Shown here: positions 45,149-55,520 of the stretch, piece by piece
Position numbering within the stretch: the stretch's first letter is position 1
Layout of the letters: every line of letters starts with the position of its first letter
Source: Aulostomus chinensis
Taxonomy: Eukaryota; Chordata; Actinopteri; Syngnathiformes; Aulostomidae
Reading direction: 5' to 3'
DNA: 64,000 nucleotides
NCBI GenBank assembly: GCA_037954235.1
Contig: JBBMOA010000017.1
Span: 409,501 to 473,500 of the forward strand
Translations under genes and position numbers: made by a program
The notes under the pieces: model-generated
What the model saw: the letters and a program-made list of their open reading frames with translations, nothing else
The model's database searches: none
What the model was told of the DNA's origin: nothing

Positions 45149-46591
45149 TCACAGCTCTTTACTTGCCATTGACATTCTTCGGCCTCCGGCTGGTGGCATC
45201 ATAGGCATGTCTCCCTGCAGGGAGCCCAGTTCATCTGACTCCTCTGAGGTATGTAACGAAGGGCCTGTGGAGCCACTGATGGATGACAAGCTCTCAGATG
45301 GTGGCCTGATCATGAAGCTGGTTTTTCTGGGGTTGGGCAATAGGACCGGACTCCCCCAAGATTCCCGTCGGTCATCCTCGCCCAGGTCTCTGATAGCACT
45401 GGGCCTTAAGGTGCTGCTGGACAGTAGAGCTTCCAGATGGCTAGAGTGTGGAATTTCTCCCTTAAAGGTATCCTCATTATGACTCGGTGCATTTCCTTCC
45501 AAAGTGGATCCAGCAGAAGCCCAGGCTGGATGATGGTCCACAACAGTTTTGTGGATATCTTGATCTTCAGTGGCCTGGATTATACAGTTCTGGACAGACC
45601 TGAGAGGCATCCTAGGCTGGGGGGAGATGTAGCTGGTCTGACTGTGTCCCAGATAAACCAAGCTGTTGTTCCTCGGGCCCTGTTGGTTGGTTTTGAGCCC
45701 GGTGTAATGAGGAGGCTTAATGTTTGCCTCTGGAATCACTCTAAAAGTCTGCGTCAAAGGTCTGTTGTTTGGAGAAGCATTGGTCATTACACAAAGGTGG
45801 GGTGGAGATGCATTCCTCTTGCACTTGTAAATCAAACTGTCATCTTCTTCATACCTCTCTCCATAGAGTGTCTGTTTGATTTTCCTGATGCCCAGATGAG
45901 ATATTTCCAGAATGTTCAAGAAAAGAGACACACCAGCAATGGCAATCATGAACACCATGAAGATGGTCTTCTCTGTGGGCCTGGAGATGTAACAGTCTAC
46001 ACTGTTGGGGCAAGGCAGCCTTTCACATTTATAGAGCGGCTCCAGTTGGACACCATAGAGTATATACTGGGCCAGGATGAAGCAAACCTCCACCACAGAC
46101 CGTGTAAGGATATGAATGATGTACGTTCTCAACAAAGAGCCTCTGAGAGGGGCCTTTTTCACCTTCCTCTGCTCGTCTAGTCTTCTCAGTTCCTTCTCCA
46201 TTCGCTTATGCTCATCCAAGGCCAACTCTACCTCGTCCATCTCTTCCTTCAGCTGGATCTTTTTCCGATGGCGTTCTTTCTCGAGTGCTCTGATACAGTG
46301 GAGGGCATGGCCCATGTAGACTAACGAAGGTGCAGACACAAAGATGACCTGCAGGACCCAGAAGCGGATGAGGGAGATGGGGAAGGCACGGTCATAGCAG
46401 ACTGACTTGCAGCCTGGCTGGTCAGTGTTACAGACAAACTCTGACTGTTCATCATCCCAGACATCCTCGGCTGCTGCCCCCAGGATCAGCATGCGAAAAA
46501 TGAAGAGAATGGTAAGCCAGATCTTGCCCACGATGGTGGAATGAATGTGGACCTCTTCTAGAATGCTGCCCAGCAGGTTCCAATCACCCAT
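45149..46591 (-). CDS. gja10: gja10 connexin (gap-junction alpha subunit)
   Basis: An intact 480-codon frame. Six connexins form a hemichannel in the plasma membrane. Visible: N-terminal MGDWNLLGSILEEVHIHSTI; TM1 about 20-41; extracellular loop 1 with C54-x6-C61-x3-C65; TM2 about 75-95; a charged cytoplasmic loop (RALEKERHRKKIQ to EQRKVKKAPLRG); TM3 about 152-180; loop 2 with C189-x4-C194-x5-C200; TM4 about 206-232; and a 245-residue tail ending SMASKEL. The SRPTEKTIF box is typical of the family. GJA10 (Cx62/Cx57; zebrafish cx52.6/cx55.5, retinal horizontal cells) is chosen over GJA9 because of LLRTYIIHILTRSVVEV, the PRKTSF motif in the tail and the bach2 neighbour. Human GJA10 is 543 aa; the tail is shorter here. 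Confidence 0.9.
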   Translation of the reverse strand: MGDWNLLGSILEEVHIHSTIVGKIWLTILFIFRMLILGAAAEDVWDDEQSEFVCNTDQPGCKSVCYDRAFPISLIRFWVLQVIFVSAPSLVYMGHALHCIRALEKERHRKKIQLKEEMDEVELALDEHKRMEKELRRLDEQRKVKKAPLRGSLLRTYIIHILTRSVVEVCFILAQYILYGVQLEPLYKCERLPCPNSVDCYISRPTEKTIFMVFMIAIAGVSLFLNILEISHLGIRKIKQTLYGERYEEDDSLIYKCKRNASPPHLCVMTNASPNNRPLTQTFRVIPEANIKPPHYTGLKTNQQGPRNNSLVYLGHSQTSYISPQPRMPLRSVQNCIIQATEDQDIHKTVVDHHPAWASAGSTLEGNAPSHNEDTFKGEIPHSSHLEALLSSSTLRPSAIRDLGEDDRRESWGSPVLLPNPRKTSFMIRPPSESLSSISGSTGPSLHTSEESDELGSLQGDMPMMPPAGGRRMSMASKEL

Positions 46592-46633
46592 GGTCAGCTT
46601 GTCACCGCTTCACTGCCACATGTCTTTAAACTG
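46592..46633 (-). promoter_or_regulatory. gja10 5' UTR segment and splice acceptor
   Basis: Upstream of the ATG the minus strand reads CTTCTGTGTCTTCACAG, an acceptor whose AG lies at 46631-46632, followed by 39 bases of leader. This fits the usual connexin layout of a non-coding first exon joined to one large coding exon. Confidence 0.65.
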
Positions 46634-47585
46634 TGAAGACACAGAAGCACATCTGGGTAAGCCTTGCATGTAGTACAGTAGCCTACACATAAGGTAAGTG
46701 TGAAAATCAAATCAAAGGGAAAACTGAAGCTAATTACACCACCACATTTTGTTTATGATTAGCAGATACCAATATACTGTAACCATGAGATTTAAGAACC
46801 GTGGCAGTGTGACTTTACAAGTTCTGACTGTGACCTCTGTCACTGCTTTCATCACTTGATATGAACATACATAAATTCACATCTGCAGACTTTGATCTTG
46901 GGTTTCTGACTTTGATCCCTGACTGTGATCTGTCAGTGCAGTGCCAGAAATGTATGTCTGCCTGTTTGTATTTTGTCTCTCTTACCAAACTATCCAATCA
47001 CAGTGCAACCAAAAGCCCATGAGTATCAAAGTGATCCAGAGTCCTGTCAACTCAGTCTGATGTCCAACCAGTCAATCCAAATCCTGGTGGCCACCTTAGC
47101 TCTTTGGTCCACTTCACATAAACCCAGGTAAATTTCATCCAATATCCAATTTTGGGGTCGAGAGAAAGCTCTTCCAAACTCAAGTGAACTCTGGTCCACA
47201 CCAAAATGCTTGGCTCACTTCTGGGTGAACTTTGGTGTGAAGAGATGTGAAAGAAAACAGACCAAATTAAGGAGGGACCGTGAAAAACAATGATTTTTTG
47301 GGCTGGCACATGTGGGTGATGACAGTGAGTTGAGGGAGGGAGGAGGAGGGTTGGGCTGTAACACCTGCATGAAGATACAGGTAAACTGACAGTTTTACTG
47401 TTGAATACAACTGCAGGGTTTGGGGAGTGGAAGGTTAGCAAGTTGATAACAACACTTATGATTATAGCAAAATAGTTAAAAACCTCCAATGATTTTCAAA
47501 ATATTTAACTTTAGGGTACACAGAATCAGGAATAGTACAGTAACAGTAGTAGTACACTTAAGAGTGTACTTAAAATTTAAGTAGA
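46634..47585. other. gja10 upstream intron/intergenic sequence
   Basis: No repeat or gene recognised. The non-coding first exon and promoter of gja10 should lie to the right but cannot be located. Confidence 0.5.
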
Positions 47586-47917
47586 ACCATCCATCCATCC
47601 ATCCATCCCTCCATCCATCCATCCCTCCCTCCATCTGGTGACAGGTCACCAGTCCATGGCAGGGCCAACACATAGAGACAGACAACCATTGGCTCTCCCA
47701 GCCACGCCTACGGTCAATTTAGAGTCTGGATTAACCTGGTCCCTCTTGATGTCTTTGGACTGTGGAGGAAGCTGGAGTACCAGAGAGAACCCAGCAGGAA
47801 CAGGGAGAACATGGAGACTCACACATAAAGACCCCATGCTGCAGCCGGGGCTCCACCCACAACCTTCTTGCTGGGGGGCCACAGTGAGGACCACTGCACC
47901 ACCGGGCCGCCCTAAGT
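47586..47917 (-). mobile_element. Dispersed repeat with CCAT (GGAT) tail, minus-strand copy
   Basis: A reverse-orientation copy of the 42546-42892 repeat, beginning with CCATCCATCC arrays and ending GCACCACCGGGCCGCCC. An 82-residue frame here and the matching frame at 42.6 kb are repeat translations. Confidence 0.85.
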
Positions 47918-48940
47918 AAAACCAGAAACCTGAAAAATTTAAGAATGGCTCAGTACTTTTTTAAACAGCCATCAGTTAAGTTCTAAGGAAATGTTAAGCA
48001 AACAGGAAGAAATCAGGGATCACCATTTTGACCAGTGTGGGTGGATCCACCTGGCTTCACCTGGTCTAGATCTCATATATTCCTGCAGCTCTGGCTACTC
48101 TGCCTCCACCTGGTTCTACCAGGTCCGCCTGGCCTAGATCTCATGTGTTCCTGTCAAAATGAAGCAAACAGCCAGCGACTGTGTCTGATGTATGAACAAG
48201 GGAACAAGAGCACAGCAAGAACTTCTGCTTTCCAAACAGCCAACAGGTTGCTTGAAAAATGTGTTGTTCTTATAATTAGTATTACTGATAGTATTAGACA
48301 TAGTAGTAGTATTTAGTTTTCTCTATAGGAGGCACATTTCAATGTTTCTATACCTTCAGGCAGTCATTCCATCTTTGGTGAGTCTCCCTGTTGCTCAGTG
48401 ACATACATAGGGAATACTACTGAGAGGATTGTAACTGTGAGATCAGAGTGTGCGCTAACTGACAGCAGAAGTGATGATGTAATTTCCAAATTACCTCAAG
48501 TACCTTTTATCTGCACTACACTGTGTCTGAAAAATCCTCTTGGTGATCATCGGCGCCAATGTGCCTCTGCATCTGTGAGAAGGCAGACAGCCAGAAATAC
48601 TGCATTCAGCTGAAGGAGATGCAATCAGTCAGCTGCACGTCATTTATTCAGGTTTTCTTCCCTTTAGCTGTTTCTCCATCACTGACAAGAACTTCCCACT
48701 GTCACGTACACCCCTGCCTTGAGGTACAGTTGTACAGATGTTGTGGTTCTGTGGTGCTGCAGCAGGCTGCTGGGGGAGGGATGGTACAACACCTTTGGTT
48801 TTGGTGATCTGTTGCAGTTTACAATCAAAGTAAATGTATGGGCGTGAAAGAAACCCCCAACGGAATGAATACAAATATCAAATCTTATTTTTTGCTTGAA
48901 AATCTGTTCTTCTAAGACGAATGTTCAAGGAAACTTGAAA
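47918..48940. other. Intergenic stretch
   Basis: Contains a short internal duplication (CACCTGG-TCTAGATCTCATAT at about 48055-48080 and GCCTAGATCTCATGTGTTCC at 48130-48150). No gene. Confidence 0.5.
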
Positions 48941-49127
48941 ATGCAGCAGCAGCCCCAGCAGCCCCAGCAGCTTCAGCAGCAGCAACAGCAGCCCCAGCAG
49001 CCCCAGCAGCTTCAGCAGCAGCAACAGCAGCAGCAGCAGCTCCAGCAGCTCCAGCAGCAGCTGCTCCAGAAGCTCCAGCAGCAGCAGCTCCAGCAGCAGC
49101 TCCAGCAGCTCCAGCGGCTCCAGCGGC

Positions 49128-49160
<33 letters not shown>

Positions 49161-49305
49161 TCCAGCAGCTCCAGCAGCTCCAGCAGCAGCTGCAGCAGCA
49201 GCTCCAGCAGCAGCAGCAGCAGCAGCAGCTCCAGCAGCAGCAGCAGCAGCAGCAGCAGCTCCAGCAGCAGCAGCAGCAGCAGCAGCAGCTCCAGCAGCAG
49301 CTCCA
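48941..49305. repeat. CAG/CTCCAG trinucleotide-type repeat
   Basis: About 365 bases of CAG with interspersed CTC, giving CAGCAGCTCCAG patterns. It gives poly-Gln/Leu on one strand and poly-Leu on the other. No flanking exon signals; judged non-coding. Confidence 0.9.
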
Positions 49306-49441
49306 CAACTGACAACTGAAGCACTTTTGCGCTAACTATGGGCTTCTCCTTAATTAAGTCTAAATTCTTACTTGTGTTGTACGTTGCTTTGGACAAATTT
49401 GTCTGCTAAATGAAACTGTAGAATTGTAGAATTGTAGAATT
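49306..49441 (+). mobile_element. LINE/SINE 3' tail, uninterrupted copy
   Basis: ACTGAAGCACTTTTGCGCTA to GTACGTTGCTTTGGACAAAT and GTCTGCTAAATG, then GAATTGTA repeats. It is inserted inside the CAG tract, which resumes at 49442. It is the intact reference for the tail split at 6257/7328. Confidence 0.8.
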
Positions 49442-49704
49442 GCAGCTCCAGCAGCAGCAGCAACAAGAGCTCTGCAATCTCAATCATCTCTGAATGCTAC
49501 TGTCGGCTGAACATTTAAAACAAATCTTTCCACAATTTTCAAGACCTCCACCAAAGTGCTGCGTGTCCAACGTGCCCCCCAGTCCAGTACTGGGCTGTGG
49601 TCCGGCATACATGCAACTAAGTAGCCATGCAACCACTCGTACGCACACTGAGGCATTCACACACAGGAAACACACACATTTGACCTGATGGAGAAGCTTT
49701 GTGG

Positions 49705-49870
49705 AGCAAGGCAAGGCAAGGCAGTTTTCTTTGTAGCCTGTTTTCCCCTCCAGTTTGTCTCCAGGCTTCATGGCATCATAACAACATCCTCTGCCCTCAG
49801 AGCCTCACATCGACTGAGGAGAAACTCCATAGAAAACCTTGAACAGGGAAAAATGGGAGAAACCTGTCTT
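49705..49870 (-). mobile_element. L2 LINE 3'-end fragment
   Basis: The minus strand matches the 3' UTR end of the L2 at 26.2-26.4 kb (GGTTTTCTATGGAGTTTCTC, GATGTTGTTATGATGCCATG) and ends in the GCCTTGCCTTGCC tail. Confidence 0.85.
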
Positions 49871-50132
49871 GCTGCACTTGCTGTCTCTTCACAATAACAA
49901 CAATATTATAGATTTGACTATACTTCACTTTGTCAGACAAAACTATTTCATATGAACTTATTCTTCAGTCGCAAGCCTAACAATATTCAAGCATGTCAGC
50001 AGCACTTACGTGTTTGTTTGGGTTCCCTCTTTGCATCTTGATGTACTTCAGCATGTTTATTAAAGCATCCAAAGACTTCACTGCAACACTGTGACTACCC
50101 CATGGAGCTGCTGCCTCACTGCCTCTCTCTGG

Positions 50133-50172
<40 letters not shown>

Positions 50173-51585
50173 GCTTGTATGTTGGAAGTGCTCTCCCGTG
50201 TTAAATGCTGGTTCACAGGATGTGAACATCGATCACCTCTCGACGGGACAATGCCCCCCCACACCAGCAGTGCCAACTCCAACCAGAACCATCAATATGA
50301 GGCTGTGTGACCGAGAGGGGTGATGCTTGTTTATGGTTCATCTTTCACATACAGCAGGACACACTCATGTAAAGATGGCAGCCAGCTCACACAGGAGTGC
50401 GTCTCCACATGGATCACGTATGACAGGTGAACACATGGAACACGTGGCATCACTACATCTACTGATTATATAAGCATTGTTATAGCTGAGCAAAGATACA
50501 CATAATACGACAAAATGTATTTTCTGACATTAAATAAAGAAAAGAGATCTGAATGAATTATTAGTAGTAGTACGGTAGATGATCTGCACTGTATTGGATG
50601 AGTACTTTTACCTTTGCTGACATTTAACAGGAGGAAAATGCTTCTTCTCTGCATTCCCCAAACAAACTGGTTCATCACAAAGTTTTCTTGTTACCTGGAC
50701 CCAAATGTTCTGTCTCTAAGTCTGTAGTAGTGGTTGGTGAGGTGGTTGTACTCGTCGTTGTAGTGGTAGTAATGGTTGTCCTACGATGAAACCTCCTTCA
50801 CCAGGATGTTCGTGTTTACAAAGGGATTCCAGATCGTAGTAGAAATGTTACAAACCTACATTTACAATCACTTATACAGTACAAATAAGCATCTCACCTT
50901 CATTGCTCCAAGGCAGACTGGCACCTGTACAGACTGGCACCAGTGGCACCAGTACAGATTGACCCCTGTACAGACTGGCACCAGTGCAGTGTTAAGCAGT
51001 GACACATACACGTGAACATGGTGAATGGTGACCCGGTTCTGCCCAGGTAGGCCACCAACCCTCCATCAGAGTACAGCAGTAGTACATATTACTGGCTTGA
51101 TTTGAGAGCCCTGGTGCATAAAATGACCAGCTGTGCCTGCAGGGCCTTTAATTAGGTTTCCATCGCACGCTGACACAGTCAATGGAGCATCGATTTGATT
51201 TTCCCTTCAGAAGCTGCTGCTGTGCTGAGGCCAAAGCCAGATGTCACACCAGGATCATTGGGTTACACAACCAGCGTGGCTTCATCATAGGCTCCGCCCA
51301 GCAGCCTGACTGACAGCTGAGCAGGGAGGGTGGGATATGTGTTATCCGTCTGTTGACACTGGTCTCCCCCAAGCGTTGGTCTTGATCTTCTTGTGAGGAC
51401 CAACCGAGTTGCTGGGTGGAAAAACCACCTGATGGGGATTGAACACAGACTGTGATGTTCACTTGTGTTACTTACAAATGGAGACACAAGTACAACCAAA
51501 ACATCCAAAAGTAAAAAAAATATACAAAATACCTACAATATACAGACAAAACACTTCAAAAGAGGAAGTATATTAGTGTATATGT
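49871..51585. other. Intergenic stretch
   Basis: A GT tract lies at 50133-50170. 50920-50990 has three tandem-like copies of GTACAGACTGGCACCAGT. No gene recognised. Confidence 0.6.
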
Positions 51586-52438
51586 CAAGTCAACTTTATT
51601 TATGCAGCGCCAAATCACAACCAAAGTCCTGTCCTGACTCTGTCCAAGTAGAGCAGGTCCAGCACCTCCCTCCTTCAATGAACCTCCACCCAACAATTCT
51701 CCATCAGCAGCACATCCTGCAACAGCAGCCACCAGAACCTTCCTTTACCAGCAGGAAGGTGGAGCAGATCCAGGATCAGTGGGGACGGAGAGAGAGCAGG
51801 AGAGCAGGACGGAGACCTGCCTTAGATCTGCTGCGAGGCTCAGACTGCTGGGATCTCCCATGATGCACTGGGCTTCTCTCTCCTCCTGTCCTCATACGTG
51901 TTACTAACTCCTCTTCTTCTCCCCTCATCCCAGATCCTGGTGCTGCTGGAGGAGGCTCCAGACCTGAAGAGGCTCCAGCTGCCAATAGCTCCACCTGCTC
52001 ACGTCCCCGTATGTCCATCAGTCTCTCCTCCTTTCTCTCTCTCTTTATCTCTGTCCCTCTCTTTCCTTCTGTCTCTCTGTCTTCCTTCATTCTCTGTCTT
52101 TGTCTCTGTCCATCAGTCTGTCCTCCTTTCTCTCTCTCTTTATCTCTGTCCCTCTCTCTCCTCCTGTCTCTCTGTCTTCCTCCATTCTCTGTCTTTGTCT
52201 CTGTCCTGCTCTCCTGCTCTCTCTCCGTCCCCACTGATCCTGGATCTGCTCCACCTTCCTGCTGGTAAAGGAAGGTTCTGGTGGCTGCTGTTGCAGGATG
52301 TGCTGCTGATGGAGAATTGTTGGGTGGAGGTTCATTGAAGGAGGGAGGTGCTGGACCTGCTCTACTTGGACAGAGTCAGGACAGAACTTTGGTTGAGATT
52401 TGGCGCTAAAGAAATAAAATTGATTTGACTTGACTGGG
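51586..52438 (+). repeat. VNTR-bearing interspersed repeat, copy 3, with inverted ends
   Basis: The right part is a full plus-orientation unit: core (51835-52012), VNTR of about two units (52013-52205), arm (52205-52340), and tail ending GAAATAAAATTGATTTGACT and TGACTG at 52438. The left part (51586-51813) is another arm plus tail in reverse orientation (GTCAAGTCAACTTTATTTAT...). The ends are therefore long inverted repeats of about 230 bp. Confidence 0.85.
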
Positions 52439-52834
52439 TGTGAGCCCATCCTCACCAATCACAGGAAGTGCGCCGTTTTACACGTCATATTCTGTTAGTA
52501 TGATGAGCCAACCTTGTGATTGTAACATGTATGTGATGGTGAGCTTTTCGTGTCCTCTTACCTCACTGGTCGCGCTTGTATGGCGAAGGAAAAAACATGG
52601 AGGGAGGTCCTCATTACTGCCTGTTGTCTCCTGTGATACAACCACCAACTGCAGATGTGCGTGTATTAATACATCATTTAATTTGTAATCGTCCCAGGTG
52701 TTCATGCGTGGTGCATTAAAGTCTGCTGATATGCAGAAACTGACCTTTTGGTGTGAACACGACCTTAGTCAGGGGGACTTTAATGACTCTCCACTGGTAG
52801 GTGGAACGGATGATCTGAGACCACAAATACAGAG
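52439..52834. other. Intergenic stretch
   Basis: Nothing identifiable. Confidence 0.5.
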
Positions 52835-53275
52835 CAATGACATGCTCTCCCTGCCTCCCCTCCCATGAACCAGTCTACCATCCAGTCCCCCATCAAGCTG
52901 GCTTGCTCTCCCTGCCTCCCCTTCCATGATCCAGTCTACCATCCAGTCCCCCATCAAGCTGGCTTGCTCTCCCTGCCTCCCCTTCCAGAAGCTTCCTTCT
53001 TCAACTGTTATTAACATTTCCATGTTTCCTCCATTCTGTGTTATAAACTCTTTTCTTGTCTGTAACAACATCTACTGTCCGTCTGTCCCTCCTGGTGAGG
53101 GATCCTCCTCCCCTCCTCACCCTGAGGTTTCTCCCATTTTTCCCTGTTCAAGGTTTTCTATGGAGTTTCTCCTCAGTCGATGTGAGGCTCTGAGGGCAGA
53201 GGATGTTGTTATGATGCCATGAAGCCGGGAGACAAACTGGAGGGGAAAACAGGCTACAAAGAAAACTGCCTTGCC
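52835..53275 (+). mobile_element. L2 LINE 3'-end fragment with two minisatellite units
   Basis: Two copies of the 60-bp CCATGAACCAGTCTACC unit, then the L2 3' UTR (TCCCTCCTGGTGAGGGATCC, TCTATGGAGTTTCTCCTCAG) ending AAACTGCCTTGCCTTATGCC. A 5'-truncated copy. Confidence 0.85.
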
Positions 53276-53920
53276 TTATGCCTCTGATGTGGGCGGGACT
53301 TAATATTTGTAGTAGAGTAGAGCAGAGGACAACACATAAAGGCTGGAAGCAAGTCTGACTTTCCAAATAAAACAGGAAACAACAAAAGTGCAACCCAGTC
53401 CAGTGAAGATCAGCAGTCCAAACAGGATGTGACGGCCTCAGGTATAGATGCTGATGGGCTCTTGACAGGTGCTCGACTCCATCCAGTGAAGAACCAAAAC
53501 TGCCAGCCTCATAATTAGATTATATAATACAAGTGGACAAGACATGTGCAGCATAGCCTAAAACTAAAACAGGACTTCCTGTCGTAGTAGAAGTACTCCA
53601 GTAGCTTGTCATGGTCCCCTCTATGTTACTGCATGTCTTCTAAGGCTGTTGCCTCTGCTCTGATACTCTGACACCGATACTCTAAACATGTCCAGCACAT
53701 GAAGCTGAAGGAACCTGAAAACATACAAAATGGTTTCAGGAAGATAGTTGATGAACCGTAGAACAGGCTGGAGAAGTGCAACAACACAAACGACTGTTGG
53801 TGGGTTAGTACTTCTAGAACTACCACTACTGCTATTACCACTACTACTTTTCTGGACTGTATATTTGGACTGAATTGGAGAACACATAGAACATGAGGAC
53901 ACGCAAACATCATTTTCTTG
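53276..53920. other. Intergenic stretch
   Basis: No recognised gene. Minus-strand frames overlapping the adjacent GTGTGCATGG repeat are artefacts. Confidence 0.5.
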
Positions 53921-54062
53921 CGTGTGTGCATGGGTGACTGTGTGCACATGGGTGTGTATGTGTAGGCATGTGTGCATGGGTGTGAGTGGGTGTGCGTGTG
54001 TGCATGGGTGTGCGTGTGTGCATGGGTGTGCGTGTGTGCATGGGTGTGCATGGGTGTGTGTT
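53921..54062. repeat. TGTGTGCATGGGTGTGCG minisatellite
   Basis: About eight imperfect units built from GTGTGCATGGGTGTGCGT. Confidence 0.9.
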
Positions 54063-55520
54063 AAATCTCTCAGCAGGAGGGGGGGGGGGTTCACAGGAAG
54101 TTGAACATCACCATGGTACATCGACAAGAATGCAAAGGGTGTTGTTCCATTGAAGCCTTTTATTGCCACAATACTGCATGCAGGTGGATCATCATAGTCA
54201 TGGTTTTCCTTAAAAATAATCCAAATTACAATACAACAATAAACAAGCACAATTTAGGTACCTAATTGAGACTAATTAGTACTCTCCAAGGAGAAGAATA
54301 GTCCTAATTGATGACTAAAGAGTACTAAACACGAATAACAAACAAAGAACAAATTCATCCAAAGATGGTCTTAAATCTTGCATTTCCATAGTTCTACAGT
54401 GAGTAAATTCCATGCACTGTGCACATACACATAACATCCTATCAGTAGAAACTAGGCAAACAACTATGACTCAAGACCATCAAAGTTCAGCAAGTCACAT
54501 TTTCACGCACAACCATTAAATCCAGTTCCTAAGCAGGAGCAGAGGGTCCTCCCATGTGGTTCATGGTGCTGCTGATGGGAACAAAGTACCTGGGAGCTGT
54601 ATATATAAACTTCCACCTCAATCAGGCCTGACCAGAATCAGGTGGGCAGGATGGAACCTCCCCATGAGAGGAGGTGGAGCCTGCTGAATGGCATGACCTC
54701 TTCTACAGTGTATGTGTGTGTGTGTGTGTGTGCATGCGGGGGTTCCTCTCTTAAACCTGGGATAAACACACCTCCAGAGGGACTGCAGACTCCAGTCATC
54801 ATCACACACGTTGATCTTGTGTTTTATTCTCCTTTTACGTTTATTTCTGCTGCTTGATGGGCAGATTTTATTTTTTGAATGAAGAAAGACTGCCTATCTT
54901 GATTAAAGGAATTACTCTTTAGGAAGGACACACACGCACACACAGGCATTCATGCGTGCACACAGAAATGTGTGCACACAACACACACATATACATGCAC
55001 ACACACTGAGCAGAACAGAGGCAGCGGCAAAAAAATCAGGGGACAGTGATGGATCATACGTCTCCTCAATATAACACAACACACAGAAACAACAACAGTA
55101 CTACAATAATCAAGTATGAGGTATTTTGCTGTGTACCAATCCCAGAATATCTGGTTTGGTGCCAACATTCCCTCATCCTCTGAGTGAGGAGGACATGTTG
55201 GTTGTTGTGGCTCGTCCTGTGATTGTGGGGCAGTTTTGGAGGCGTGGCCTACTCTCTACAAAAGCATACTACATTAATACACACACACTATTGCTCACAA
55301 CTACACATTTGGATAACATGTTGCATTTTGGGGAATTCTATCTTCCTGTTGCCAAGCGTCGCTGATCCCATGGGTGGAACAGTGCCTGTGCTGTGATTCC
55401 ACTGAGCCATCGGAAGCAGACCCCCCATTCCCAACCCATCTGTTTGGCTCCCTCTAAACAGGCCATTGGGACTGCTGACCGCGAGTTAGCTTAGCACAGT
55501 GAAAGATCAGCAGTTCAGGG
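54063..55520. other. Intergenic stretch, probably containing the 3' UTR of the ankrd6-like gene
   Basis: Contains a short GT tract (54714-54731) and CA-rich words (54928-55010). The sequence just left of 55521 follows the stop codon of the minus-strand exon. Confidence 0.5.

Noticed and set aside
45437..46180. 247-residue plus-strand frame opposite gja10
   Set aside because: It is an antisense shadow of the connexin coding exon with no recognisable domain.
48896..49312. 138-residue Gln/Leu-rich frame
   Set aside because: It is a CAG-repeat translation, open in other frames too (poly-Leu, poly-Cys), with no splice sites or flanking conserved exon.
53621..54250. 209-residue minus-strand frame
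   Set aside because: Its centre is the GTGTGCATGG minisatellite (His/Thr/Pro repeats); the flanks show no conserved motif.
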